55,445 nucleotides of DNA, taken from contig NZ_BFAB01000020.1 in NCBI RefSeq assembly GCF_003402475.1, positions 1-55,445 on the forward strand, read 5' to 3'. A model generated the notes under the pieces. It ran no database searches, was not told where the DNA came from, and saw only the letters and a list, made by a program, of their open reading frames with translations. Source of the DNA: Mycobacterium sp. MFM001. Its GTDB lineage: Bacteria; Actinomycetota; Actinomycetes; Mycobacteriales; Mycobacteriaceae. Shown here piece after piece: positions 16,187 through 23,405 of this stretch. The stretch's first letter is position 1. Every line of letters begins with the position of its first letter. Position numbers and translations under genes: made by a program.

Positions 16187-16591
16187 ATGCGCCTGATCCT
16201 GAACGTCATCTGGCTGATCTTCGGCGGCCTCTGGTTGGCCGTCGGCTATCTGTTGGCGGCGCTTGTCTGCTTCCTGCTGATCGTCACCATTCCCTTCGGC
16301 TTCGCGGCGCTGCGCATCGCGTCGTACACGCTGTGGCCGTTCGGGCGCACGATCGTCGAAAAACCGGGCGCAGGAACCGGCGCGCTGATCGGCAACGTGA
16401 TCTGGGTGCTGTTGTTCGGGATCTGGCTCGCGATCGGGCATCTGGCCAGTGCGATCGCGATGGCGGCGACGATCATCGGGATTCCGCTGGCATTGGCCAA
16501 TCTCAAGCTGATCCCGGTGTCGCTGGTGCCACTGGGCAAAGAAATCGTTCCCGTAAACCATCCGACCCGACCGGAATCGGTATTGGCATGA
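16187..16591 (+). CDS. YccF-family inner-membrane protein
   Basis: A 134-residue DUF307/YccF protein with the duplicated family pattern: two copies of N-V-I-W-hydrophobic (NVIWLIFGGLWLAVGYLLAA near residue 6 and NVIWVLLFGIWLAIGHLASA near residue 70), each followed by a TIPFGFAALR-like or IGIPLALANL-like motif and a PFGR/PLGK loop. A GGAGGAAG ribosome site precedes the ATG. It corresponds to Rv0870c. The stop overlaps the moaA2 start (ATGA), so it heads that operon. The function is unknown. Confidence 0.9.
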   Translation: MRLILNVIWLIFGGLWLAVGYLLAALVCFLLIVTIPFGFAALRIASYTLWPFGRTIVEKPGAGTGALIGNVIWVLLFGIWLAIGHLASAIAMAATIIGIPLALANLKLIPVSLVPLGKEIVPVNHPTRPESVLA

Positions 16592-17670
16592 CGGTGATCG
16601 CGCTCGGCGTGCCGACGGTGCGCCGCCCCCCAGACGACCCGGGCAGCCACGGGCCGGCTCCGGCCACCGGTCCGCTGGTCGACACGTACGGTCGGATCGC
16701 CACCGATCTGCGGGTGTCGCTGACCGACCGCTGCAACCTGCGCTGCACCTACTGCATGCCCGCCGAAGGACTGGACTGGCTTCCCGGCGAGGACCTGCTG
16801 CGCCCCGACGAACTGGCCCGGCTGCTGCGCATCGCGGTGACCCGGCTCGGCATCACCAACGTGCGGTTCACCGGCGGTGAGCCGTTGCTGGCCCGCCACC
16901 TCGAGGAAGTGGTGGCGGCGGCCGCGGCGTTACGACCCCGCCCGGAGATCTCACTGACCACCAACGGCCTCGGGCTGGAGCGACGGGCTGCCGCCCTTGC
17001 GCAGGCGGGCCTGGACCGGGTCAACGTCTCGCTGGACACCGTCGACCGCGACCACTTCGCGGCGATCACCCGCCGCGACCGGCTTGCCGACGTGCTGGCC
17101 GGCCTGGCCGCGGCCAAGGCGGCCGGCTTCGAGCCGGTCAAGGTGAACGCGGTACTCGACCCGGTGACCGGCCGTAAGGACGTCGTCGAGTTGCTGCGGT
17201 TCTGCCTCGAACACGGTTACCAGCTACGGGTGATCGAGCAGATGCCGCTGGACGCCGGGCATCAGTGGCGCCGGGGCGCCGCGCTGAGCGCCGACGACGT
17301 GCTGGCCGCGCTGCGCCCGCATTTCCGCCTGCGGCCCGACCCCACACCACGCGGTTCCGCGCCGGCCGAACTGTGGCTCGTCGACACCGGCCCGGGCGGA
17401 CCGTCGGGCAAGGTCGGGATCATCGCCTCGGTGTCGCACCCGTTCTGCGCGGCCTGTGACCGCACCCGGCTGACCGCCGACGGCCAGATCCGCAGCTGCC
17501 TGTTCGCCTCCGAGGAGACCGACCTGCGCGGGCTTCTGCGCACCGGCGCCGACGACGACGCGATCGAGGCGGCATGGCGTGCCGCGATGTGGGGCAAACC
17601 CGCCGGGCACGGCATCAACGACCCGGACTTCATCCAGCCGGCCCGGCCGATGAGCGCGATCGGCGGCTGA
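16588..17670 (+). CDS. moaA2: GTP 3',8-cyclase MoaA2
   Basis: A 360-residue radical-SAM enzyme for the first step of molybdopterin synthesis. The N-terminal cluster motif is CNLRCTYC (Cys 49, 53, 56) and the C-terminal cluster lies in FCAACDRTRLTADGQIRSC. The RFTGGEPLL and SLDTVDRDHF blocks are typical, and the protein ends with the GG dipeptide needed for activity in MoaA. It starts with an ATGA overlap with the yccF-like gene and is 3 bp from moaD2. It corresponds to Rv0869c. Confidence 0.96.
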   Translation: MTVIALGVPTVRRPPDDPGSHGPAPATGPLVDTYGRIATDLRVSLTDRCNLRCTYCMPAEGLDWLPGEDLLRPDELARLLRIAVTRLGITNVRFTGGEPLLARHLEEVVAAAAALRPRPEISLTTNGLGLERRAAALAQAGLDRVNVSLDTVDRDHFAAITRRDRLADVLAGLAAAKAAGFEPVKVNAVLDPVTGRKDVVELLRFCLEHGYQLRVIEQMPLDAGHQWRRGAALSADDVLAALRPHFRLRPDPTPRGSAPAELWLVDTGPGGPSGKVGIIASVSHPFCAACDRTRLTADGQIRSCLFASEETDLRGLLRTGADDDAIEAAWRAAMWGKPAGHGINDPDFIQPARPMSAIGG

Positions 17671-17673
17671 CCC

Positions 17674-17952
17674 ATGACCCAAGTGCCTGACGAACTCACC
17701 GGAATCCAGGTCACCGTCCGCTATTTCGCGGCGGCGCGGGCCGCGGCCGGAACCGAGACCGAGACCGCCACGGTAGGGCCGGACGCCACGGTCGCCGAGC
17801 TGGTCGACGCCCTCGCTCAACACAATGAGCGGCTCGCGACCGTGCTGAAGCGATGCTCATACCTGTGCGACGGCGTCGCCGTCCGCGACCACTCCGCCGT
17901 TCTGCGTGCAGGCCAGACAATCGACGTTCTGCCGCCCTTCGCCGGCGGATGA
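17674..17952 (+). CDS. moaD2: molybdopterin synthase small subunit MoaD2
   Basis: A 92-residue ubiquitin-like sulfur carrier ending in the required GG (LPPFAGG), which is adenylated and thiocarboxylated before donating sulfur to precursor Z in complex with MoaE. The core pattern VTVRYFAAARAAAG and QTIDVLPPFAGG is clear. It follows moaA2 by 3 bp. Its partner moaE2 lies beyond rpfA on the opposite strand. Confidence 0.95.
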   Translation: MTQVPDELTGIQVTVRYFAAARAAAGTETETATVGPDATVAELVDALAQHNERLATVLKRCSYLCDGVAVRDHSAVLRAGQTIDVLPPFAGG

Positions 17953-17956
17953 CGTC

Positions 17957-17972
17957 CGTGATTTGCATCACA
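17957..17972. promoter_or_regulatory. CRP/FNR-type (cAMP receptor protein) site upstream of rpfA
   Basis: CGTGATTTGCATCACA differs from the mycobacterial CRP consensus TGTGAN6TCACA at one position. Its centre is about 75 bp upstream of the predicted rpfA transcription start. CRP (Rv3676) control of rpfA is established in M. tuberculosis, and this sequence keeps the site. Confidence 0.75.
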
Positions 17973-18005
17973 TAACGGATTGATCACAGCGCGGCAACGG
18001 TCCGA

Positions 18006-18033
18006 TTGCGACCGCCTCTGACCTGCGTAGATT
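18006..18033 (+). promoter_or_regulatory. SigA-type promoter of rpfA
   Basis: TTGCGA (18006-18011) and TAGATT (18028-18033) are separated by 16 nt, giving a transcript start near 18040, about 75 nt before the riboswitch body. Confidence 0.6.
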
Positions 18034-18117
18034 GAGCGCTTTCCTGGCGTTTTTGTAGGGCATCAGTGGCGAAAACGCTGCATTTGCGCAGACGTGACTC
18101 ATCCGACATGACCCGCT

Positions 18118-18343
18118 ACCGTTCTCCGCGGGCTTGCCGAATCTTGTTGAGCGGCGGGCCTTCCCCGCTTGTAGCGCCGAGCTCCATCCAGCAGGCGGGG
18201 GTCCGACGACAACCGTGGATGGAGGCGGGGGACCCAACCAGTCCGCCGTGATCGGACCGGAGCCGCGCGCGGCTCCTTGGGGTGAAGCCACCGCGGTGGC
18301 CGGGCAACCTCTCCAGCCCGAACCCGACAGCTGACCTCGCAGG
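18118..18343 (+). promoter_or_regulatory. ydaO/yuaA-type c-di-AMP riboswitch
   Basis: The leader of rpfA shows the class hallmarks in order: GGGGGACCCAACCAG (from 18226), CTTGGGGTGAAGCC (from 18275), then CGGGCAACCTCTCCAGCCCG (from 18301) and ACCCGACAGCTGACC (from 18322). Riboswitches of this class bind c-di-AMP and usually shut off downstream cell-wall hydrolase or osmotic genes; rpfA is a known target in actinobacteria. The outer limits are approximate. This accounts for most of the 418-bp gap between moaD2 and rpfA. Confidence 0.88.
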
Positions 18344-18370
18344 CGCATACAGAGAGGACAGCACCGGCGT

Positions 18371-19408
18371 ATGAGTGGACGGCATCGTAAGCCCACGACA
18401 TCCAGCGTCAGCGTCGCCAAGATCGCCTTTACCGGGGCAGTGATCGGCGGCGGCGGCATCGCCCTCGCGGGCCACGCATCGGCGGCCACCGATGGCGAAT
18501 GGGACCAGGTAGCTCGTTGCGAGTCGGGCGGCAACTGGTCGATCAACACCGGCAACGGCTATCAGGGCGGCCTGCAGTTCAACCGCGGCACCTGGGCCGC
18601 TCACGGCGGCGGCGAATTCGCCCCAGCCGCCAACATGGCCACCCGGGAACAGCAGATCGCGGTCGCCGAGCGGGTGCTGGCCACTCAGGGCCGCGGCGCC
18701 TGGCCGGTCTGCGGCCACGGCTTGTCGGGCCCGACGCAGCGCACCGTCCTCGCCGACGCCCCGGCGAACCCGCCGGAGGACAACCCGGCTCCCGAGGGCG
18801 AGCCCACCGCGTTCGACGCCCCGCCGCCAGAGGACGCGCCGGCGCCGGAGGACGCCCCGGCGGTCGAGTTGGCATCCGTCGACGAGTCCGTCCCCGCCGA
18901 CGAGCCGGCCGAGCCCGCCGCGTTCGACGCGCCCGCTCCGGTCGACGAGCCGGCACCCACCGACGAGCCGGCCGAGCCCGCGCCGCCGGTCGAGCCCGTC
19001 GTGTTTGACGAGGCGCCACCGGCCGACGAACCGGCCCCGGTCGAACCCGCCGCCCTCGACGAGGCGCCGCCCGCCGACGCCCCCGAGGGCGTTCACGAGG
19101 CCCAGGCCGTTGGGAACTGGACCGTCGTCACGGACGCACCGCTGGCCCCGGCTCCGAGCGATCCGGCGCTGCCGATCGATCCGGCCGCCGCCGGTTCGGC
19201 CGCGCACGACCTGCAGATGCCGTCGCAGTTCGCGCCGCTGCTCGACCAGGCGACCAATCTGCCGTCCAACGCCAACGGGATGCCCGCCACGGCGCCGCAG
19301 AACATGGACCCCGGCTACCTCAAGGACTTGTGGCAGGCGATCCAGGCGCAGGGCGTCAACGGCAACGACGCACTGGCCGCGCTCGCCCAGCAGCCCGCGC
19401 AGCCGTAG
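18371..19408 (+). CDS. rpfA: resuscitation-promoting factor RpfA
   Basis: A 345-residue secreted muralytic enzyme that cleaves peptidoglycan to wake dormant cells. A signal sequence (VAKIAFTGAVIGGGGIALAG, ending ASA near residue 38) leads into the lysozyme-like RPF domain (about 40-120) with WDQVARCESGGNW, whose Glu51 is the expected catalytic residue, and GLQFNRGTWAAHGGGEF. A long Pro/Ala/Glu/Asp repeat region (about 135-250; units like DAPAPEDAP and PADEPAEPA) follows, then a conserved short C-terminal helix region (YLKDLWQAIQAQGVNGNDAL). The ribosome site (AGAGGA) is a little far from the ATG. It is controlled by a CRP site and c-di-AMP riboswitch. It corresponds to Rv0867c. It sits between the two halves of the second moa set. 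Confidence 0.95.
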   Translation: MSGRHRKPTTSSVSVAKIAFTGAVIGGGGIALAGHASAATDGEWDQVARCESGGNWSINTGNGYQGGLQFNRGTWAAHGGGEFAPAANMATREQQIAVAERVLATQGRGAWPVCGHGLSGPTQRTVLADAPANPPEDNPAPEGEPTAFDAPPPEDAPAPEDAPAVELASVDESVPADEPAEPAAFDAPAPVDEPAPTDEPAEPAPPVEPVVFDEAPPADEPAPVEPAALDEAPPADAPEGVHEAQAVGNWTVVTDAPLAPAPSDPALPIDPAAAGSAAHDLQMPSQFAPLLDQATNLPSNANGMPATAPQNMDPGYLKDLWQAIQAQGVNGNDALAALAQQPAQP

Positions 19409-19834
19409 TCAGGCCGAGCCCACCCATTCGTCGGTTCCGTCGGCGAAGAACTGGTGCTTCCACACCGGTACCCGCGCCTTGATGGTGTCCACCAGATGCG
19501 CGCAGGTCTCGAACGCGGCCCGGCGATGGTCGGCGGCCACCGCCGCCACCAGCGCCGCCTCGCCGATCTGCAGCACCCCGATGCGGTGACTGGCCGCGAT
19601 CGCCCGCACCCCGCTGCACTGCTCGGCGACCTCGGCCAACACCTCGGCCATCACCTGTTCGGCCGACGGATGCGCCGAATACTCCAGCCGCAGCACCTCA
19701 CGCGCGCCGTCGTGGTTGCGGATCATCCCGACAAAGCCCACGATCGCGCCCGCCGCCTCGTGGCCCACCAACTCTTCGTGCTCGGCCAGCACAATCGGCT
19801 GCTCGGTCAGCGCGGCCCGCAATACCTGCGTCAT
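19409..19834 (-). CDS. moaE2: molybdopterin synthase large subunit MoaE2
   Basis: A 141-residue catalytic subunit that inserts two sulfurs into precursor Z using MoaD thiocarboxylate. Family blocks are GAIVGFVGMIRNHDG, LRLEYSAHPSAEQVM and SHRIGVLQIGEAALV, and the catalytic-lysine region is IKARVPVWKHQFF. Its start codon overlaps a tiny reading frame inside a MIRU-like repeat that separates it from mog. The stop directly abuts the rpfA stop. It corresponds to Rv0866. Confidence 0.95.
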   Translation of the reverse strand: MTQVLRAALTEQPIVLAEHEELVGHEAAGAIVGFVGMIRNHDGAREVLRLEYSAHPSAEQVMAEVLAEVAEQCSGVRAIAASHRIGVLQIGEAALVAAVAADHRRAAFETCAHLVDTIKARVPVWKHQFFADGTDEWVGSA

Positions 19835-19886
19835 CGGCGCCGCTCCTCTTCATCGCTTCGCTCTGCATCGTCGCCGGCGCGAGTCA
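19835..19886 (-). repeat. MIRU-like interspersed repeat between mog and moaE2
   Basis: A 52-bp insert lies exactly between the mog stop and moaE2 start. It encodes an 18-codon frame (minus strand, 19887 to 19831) whose ATG overlaps the mog stop as TGATGA and whose stop overlaps the moaE2 start. The core GATGCAGAGCGAAGCGATG is shared with the repeat at 23.3 kb. Length and stop/start bridging are those of mycobacterial MIRU units placed inside operons. Confidence 0.75.
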
Positions 19887-20363
19887 TCAGTGATCTCCGC
19901 CGGCCAGTTGGTCTAGCGCGTGGTCCAGCACGTCGGCCAGCACGCCGAGCCCGTCGCGCACGCCGCCCGTCGACCCCGGCAGGTTGACCACCAACGTGCG
20001 CCCAGCCACCCCGCACAGGCCGCGGGAGAGCACCGACGTCGGCACCTTCGGCAGGCCCGAGCGGCGAATCGCGTCAGCCAGCCCGGGAATCTCGTAGTCG
20101 AGCACCGCCGCCGTCTGCGCCGGGGTGTCGTCGCTGGGTGAGATGCCGGTACCGCCCGAGGTGATGACGACGTCGACGCCGTCACCGACCGCGTCGCGCA
20201 GCGCCTGTCCGACTGGGTCGCCGTCGGGCACCACCACCGGCTCAACACGCGAAAAGCCTTGCAACTCAAGCCATTCGGCGATGATTGGGCCGCATCGATC
20301 CTCGTACACACCGGCCGATGCCCGGGTCGAGGCGATGACGACGCGCGCGGACCGACCGGCCAT
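19887..20363 (-). CDS. mog: molybdopterin adenylyltransferase Mog
   Basis: A 158-residue MogA/MoaB-fold protein that adenylylates molybdopterin before metal insertion. The family motif VVITSGGTGISPSDDTP is at about 68-84, followed by IPGLADAIRRSGLPKVPTSVLSRG and the VVNLPGSTGGVRDGL substrate loop. The ATG at 20363 shares one base with the moaC2 stop; an in-frame GTG one codon upstream is possible. It corresponds to Rv0865. Confidence 0.94.
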   Translation of the reverse strand: MAGRSARVVIASTRASAGVYEDRCGPIIAEWLELQGFSRVEPVVVPDGDPVGQALRDAVGDGVDVVITSGGTGISPSDDTPAQTAAVLDYEIPGLADAIRRSGLPKVPTSVLSRGLCGVAGRTLVVNLPGSTGGVRDGLGVLADVLDHALDQLAGGDH

Positions 20364-20845
20364 CACCGCACCCAGGTCCCGGTCTTGCCGCCGTCCTTGC
20401 GCAGCACCCGGATGTCGTCGATGCGCGCGGCCGGATCCACCGCTTTGACCATGTCGTAGAGCGTCAGGCCGGCCACGCTGACCGCGGTCAACGCCTCCAT
20501 CTCCACCCCGGTGCGGTCGGTGCTGCGGACCGTCGCGGTGATGTCGATGGCCGATTCGCCGACGGTGAAGTCGACGTCGACGCCGGTGAGCGCCAGTTGG
20601 TGGCACAGCGGGATCAGGTCGCTGGTGCGCTTGGCGGCCAGAATGCCGGCCACCCGCGCGGTGGCCAGCGCGTCGCCCTTGGGCAGACCGCCGGCCGAAA
20701 GCAGCGACACCACCTGCGCCGACGTGTGAAATGTGCCGGCCGCGACGGCGGTGCGCTTGGTGGCTCCCTTGTCGGTGACGTCGACCATGTGCGCGGCTCC
20801 GCGCTCGTCGATATGCGAAAGCCGAGAAGACGGGGAGCCGGACAT
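20363..20845 (-). CDS. moaC2: cyclic pyranopterin monophosphate synthase MoaC2
   Basis: A 160-residue enzyme that turns the MoaA product into cyclic pyranopterin monophosphate. Conserved blocks include GAAHMVDVTDKGATKRTAVA, AAKRTSDLIPLCHQL and the active-site region TDRTGVEMEALTAVSVAGLT. It starts right after the stop of the small upstream gene (TAG|ATG) and is followed by mog with a one-base overlap. It corresponds to Rv0864. Confidence 0.96.
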   Translation of the reverse strand: MSGSPSSRLSHIDERGAAHMVDVTDKGATKRTAVAAGTFHTSAQVVSLLSAGGLPKGDALATARVAGILAAKRTSDLIPLCHQLALTGVDVDFTVGESAIDITATVRSTDRTGVEMEALTAVSVAGLTLYDMVKAVDPAARIDDIRVLRKDGGKTGTWVR

Positions 20846-21046
20846 CTACCTGTTGACGACGGTGACCGGGTGGACGTAGGGCAGCTCGTCGGACGGCAGT
20901 GGAAACACCAGGTCACCGAACGGGGACAGCGCACCCGTGCGATCGGTCGCCAGTTCGCTCACCGCGTGGTCGTCGGGGTCGTCCGTCGGCCAACCCGGGT
21001 CCACGTACCTGGTCTTCTTGTCAGCGTTGTCAGCCACGAGGTCCAT
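20846..21046 (-). CDS. small conserved mycobacterial protein
   Basis: A 66-residue acidic soluble protein with the conserved TRYVDPGWPTDDPDDHAVSE and LPYVHPVTVVNR segments; no known domain. It corresponds in place to Rv0863 and is the first gene of the moaC2-mog-moaE2 operon. The ATG at 21046 is listed; a GTG at 21037 is 7 nt from a CAGAAT box and may be the true leaderless start. The function is unknown. Confidence 0.75.
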   Translation of the reverse strand: MDLVADNADKKTRYVDPGWPTDDPDDHAVSELATDRTGALSPFGDLVFPLPSDELPYVHPVTVVNR

Positions 21047-21089
21047 TCTGACAGGTCGCGTGGGCAGTCGGCGTGCGGGTTGGCTGCTT

Positions 21090-21095
21090 TACGCT
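21090..21095 (+). promoter_or_regulatory. -10 box before the helicase-associated protein gene (leaderless)
   Basis: TACGCT ends 8 nt before the ATG at 21104. Confidence 0.5.
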
Positions 21096-21103
21096 GGTCA
21101 GCA

Positions 21104-23377
21104 ATGACAGAACACACCCCGAGCATCCCGCTGGGGTCCTGGCTGGCCGACCTGCCCGACGAACGGCTGGTCCGCCTGCTGGAACTGCGCCCGGATCTTG
21201 CCCAGCCGCCGCCCGGCAGCATCGCGGCCCTGGCCGCCCGCGCCCAGGCCCGCCAGTCGATCCGGGCCGCCACCGACGAGCTGGACTTCCTGCGATTGGC
21301 CGTCATCGACGCGCTGTTGGTGCTGCACGCCGATTCCGAGGCGGTGCCGGTCGCCAAGCTGGTCGCGCTGATCGGTGATCGGGCGCCCGAAGCCGACGTC
21401 CTCGGCGCGCTCGACGACCTCCGGGAGCGCGCCCTGGTGTGGGGTGAGACCGCGGTACGGGTGGCAGCCGACGCCGGTGCGGGACTGCCCTGGTATCCCG
21501 GGCAAGCGATCCTGGAGGACGAATCCCGCACTCGCGACCAGATCGTCGCTCTGCTGGACGAACTGGACGACGAGGCGCTGCTCGTGCTGGACAAGCTGTC
21601 GGACGGATCGCCGCTGGGACGCACCCGCGACGCCGCGCCGGGCGCTCCGCCGGACCGCCCGGTGCCGCGGTTGCTGGCCACGGGCCTGCTGCGCCGGATC
21701 GACGCCGAGACGGTGATCCTGCCACGCCAGGTCGGACACGTGCTGCGCGGTGAAGACCCCGGCCCTACCCGACTCACCGCACCCGATCCGGCCGTCACCG
21801 CCACAACACCGGCCGATGCCGACGCGGCGGCCGCCGGGGCGGTCATTGACCTGCTGCGCGAAATCGACGTGCTGCTGGAAACCCTCAGCGCCGCACCGGT
21901 TCCCGAGCTGCGCAGCGGCGGACTCGGGGTCCGCGAAGTCAAGCGGCTGGCCAAGGTCACCGGCATCGACGAAGCCCGGCTGAGCCTGATCTTGGAACTG
22001 GCCGCGGCGGCCGGACTGATCGCGGCTGGCATGCCCGAACCGCAACCCGAGGACGGCGAGGGACCGTACTGGGCGCCGACGGTGGCCGCCGACCGCTATG
22101 CCGAGACGTCCACCGCCGACCGCTGGCATCTGCTGGCCCGCACCTGGCTGGACCTGCCGCGGCGCCCGGGGCTGATCGGCACTCGCGGTCCGGACGCCAA
22201 ACCCTATGGGGCACTGTCAGATTCGGTGTATTCCACGGCTGCGCCGCTGGACCGCAGGCTGTTGTTGACCCTGCTGGCCGAGCTTCCGCCCGGCACGGGA
22301 GTCGACGAGACGTCGGCGTCGGCGGCCCTGGTGTGGCGGCGGCCGCGGTGGGGCAAGCGGCTGCAGCCCGTGCCGGTCGCCGATCTGCTCGAGGAGGCGC
22401 ACTTCCTCGGGTTGGTCGGCCGCGGGGCGATCAGCACACCGGGTCGCGCGCTGCTGAGCCAAGACGACTCCGTCGTCGACGCGATGAACCGGGCACTGCC
22501 CGAACCGATCGACCACTTCCTGGTGCAGGCCGACCTGACCGTGGTGGTGCCGGGGCCGCTGGAACGTGATCTGGCCGACGAACTGGCCGCGGTCGCCACC
22601 GTGGAGTCGGCCGGCGCGGCAATGGTATACCGGATCAGCGAAGCTTCCATCCGGCACGCGCTCGACATCGGCAAAACCGCCGATGGCATCCGGGCGCTGT
22701 TCGAGAAGCACTCCAAAACGCCGGTGCCGCAATCACTTACGTACCTCATCGACGACGTGGCCCGCCGGCACGGGCAGCTGCGGATCGGCATGGCCACCTC
22801 GTTCGTCCGTTGCGAAGACCCCGCCCTGCTGGCCCAGGCGGTGGCCGCGGCCGAACAACTGGGACTGCGGATACTGGCGCCGACGGTGGCGATCTCGCAG
22901 GCGCCGATCGCAGAGGTGCTCGCGGCGCTGCGCGGCGCCGGGTTCGCGCCGGCCGCGGAGGACTCCACCGGCACCATCGTCGACATCCGGGCCCGCGGCG
23001 CGCGGGTGCCCACGCCCCAGCAGCGCCGGGCGCCGCGGCCGATCCCCCGGCCGAGCACCGAGTCGCTAAGCGGGATCGTCGCGGTTTTGCGCAAAGTGAG
23101 CAGCGCACCGTTCGCCAACGTCCGCGTCGACCCGGCGGTCGCCATGTCGCTGCTGCAGCGGGCGGCCCAGCGAGACGAGACCGTGGTGATCGGCTACGTC
23201 GACGCCGCCGGGGTGGCCACCCAGCGGGTGGTGTCGCCGATCGCCGTGCTCGGCGGGCAGCTGGTGGCTTTCGATTCGACGTCCGGGCAGGCTCGCGACT
23301 TCGCCATCCATCGCATCACGTCCGTGTCGGCCGAGTCCGATGCAGAGCGAAGCGATGCTGAGGAGCGGCGCAGATGA
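21104..23377 (+). CDS. helicase-associated (Helicase_C_3/WYL-like) protein
   Basis: A 757-residue protein corresponding to Rv0862c. The long N-terminal half is helical and Leu/Asp-rich without clear motifs. The segment IDHFLVQADLTVVVPGPL to VARRHGQLRIG (about 470-565) matches the XPB/Ssl2-associated Helicase_C_3 type. Near the C-terminus, ETVVIGYVDAAGVATQRVVS and GGQLVAFDSTSGQARDFAIH resemble a WYL ligand-binding domain. It is encoded just before XPB helicase and may assist it. A MIRU-like unit has replaced its original last codon and stop: SAESG-stop has become SAES plus DAERSDAEERRR. Confidence 0.88.
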   Translation: MTEHTPSIPLGSWLADLPDERLVRLLELRPDLAQPPPGSIAALAARAQARQSIRAATDELDFLRLAVIDALLVLHADSEAVPVAKLVALIGDRAPEADVLGALDDLRERALVWGETAVRVAADAGAGLPWYPGQAILEDESRTRDQIVALLDELDDEALLVLDKLSDGSPLGRTRDAAPGAPPDRPVPRLLATGLLRRIDAETVILPRQVGHVLRGEDPGPTRLTAPDPAVTATTPADADAAAAGAVIDLLREIDVLLETLSAAPVPELRSGGLGVREVKRLAKVTGIDEARLSLILELAAAAGLIAAGMPEPQPEDGEGPYWAPTVAADRYAETSTADRWHLLARTWLDLPRRPGLIGTRGPDAKPYGALSDSVYSTAAPLDRRLLLTLLAELPPGTGVDETSASAALVWRRPRWGKRLQPVPVADLLEEAHFLGLVGRGAISTPGRALLSQDDSVVDAMNRALPEPIDHFLVQADLTVVVPGPLERDLADELAAVATVESAGAAMVYRISEASIRHALDIGKTADGIRALFEKHSKTPVPQSLTYLIDDVARRHGQLRIGMATSFVRCEDPALLAQAVAAAEQLGLRILAPTVAISQAPIAEVLAALRGAGFAPAAEDSTGTIVDIRARGARVPTPQQRRAPRPIPRPSTESLSGIVAVLRKVSSAPFANVRVDPAVAMSLLQRAAQRDETVVIGYVDAAGVATQRVVSPIAVLGGQLVAFDSTSGQARDFAIHRITSVSAESDAERSDAEERRR

Positions 23378-23392
23378 TGTCGGCCGAGTCCG
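23325..23392 (+). repeat. MIRU-like repeat within the 3' end of the helicase-associated gene
   Basis: TGTCGGCCGAGTCCG occurs at 23325-23339 and again at 23378-23392, exactly 53 bp apart, with the core GATGCAGAGCGAAGCGATG between. The frame is kept open through the core and ends at a TGA at 23375. Removing one 53-bp period restores an ending in GGATAA, which is also the -10 region of the next gene. This looks like a clean 53-bp insertion. Confidence 0.75.
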
Positions 23393-23398
23393 GATAAT
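23393..23398 (+). promoter_or_regulatory. -10 box of ercC3 (leaderless)
   Basis: GATAAT ends 7 nt before the ATG at 23406. Confidence 0.55.
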
Positions 23399-23405
23399 CG
23401 AAGTC

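Noticed and set aside
18116..19207. A 363-codon minus-strand frame opposite rpfA
   Set aside because: A GC-rich shadow of the Pro/Ala repeat region, lacking any motif.
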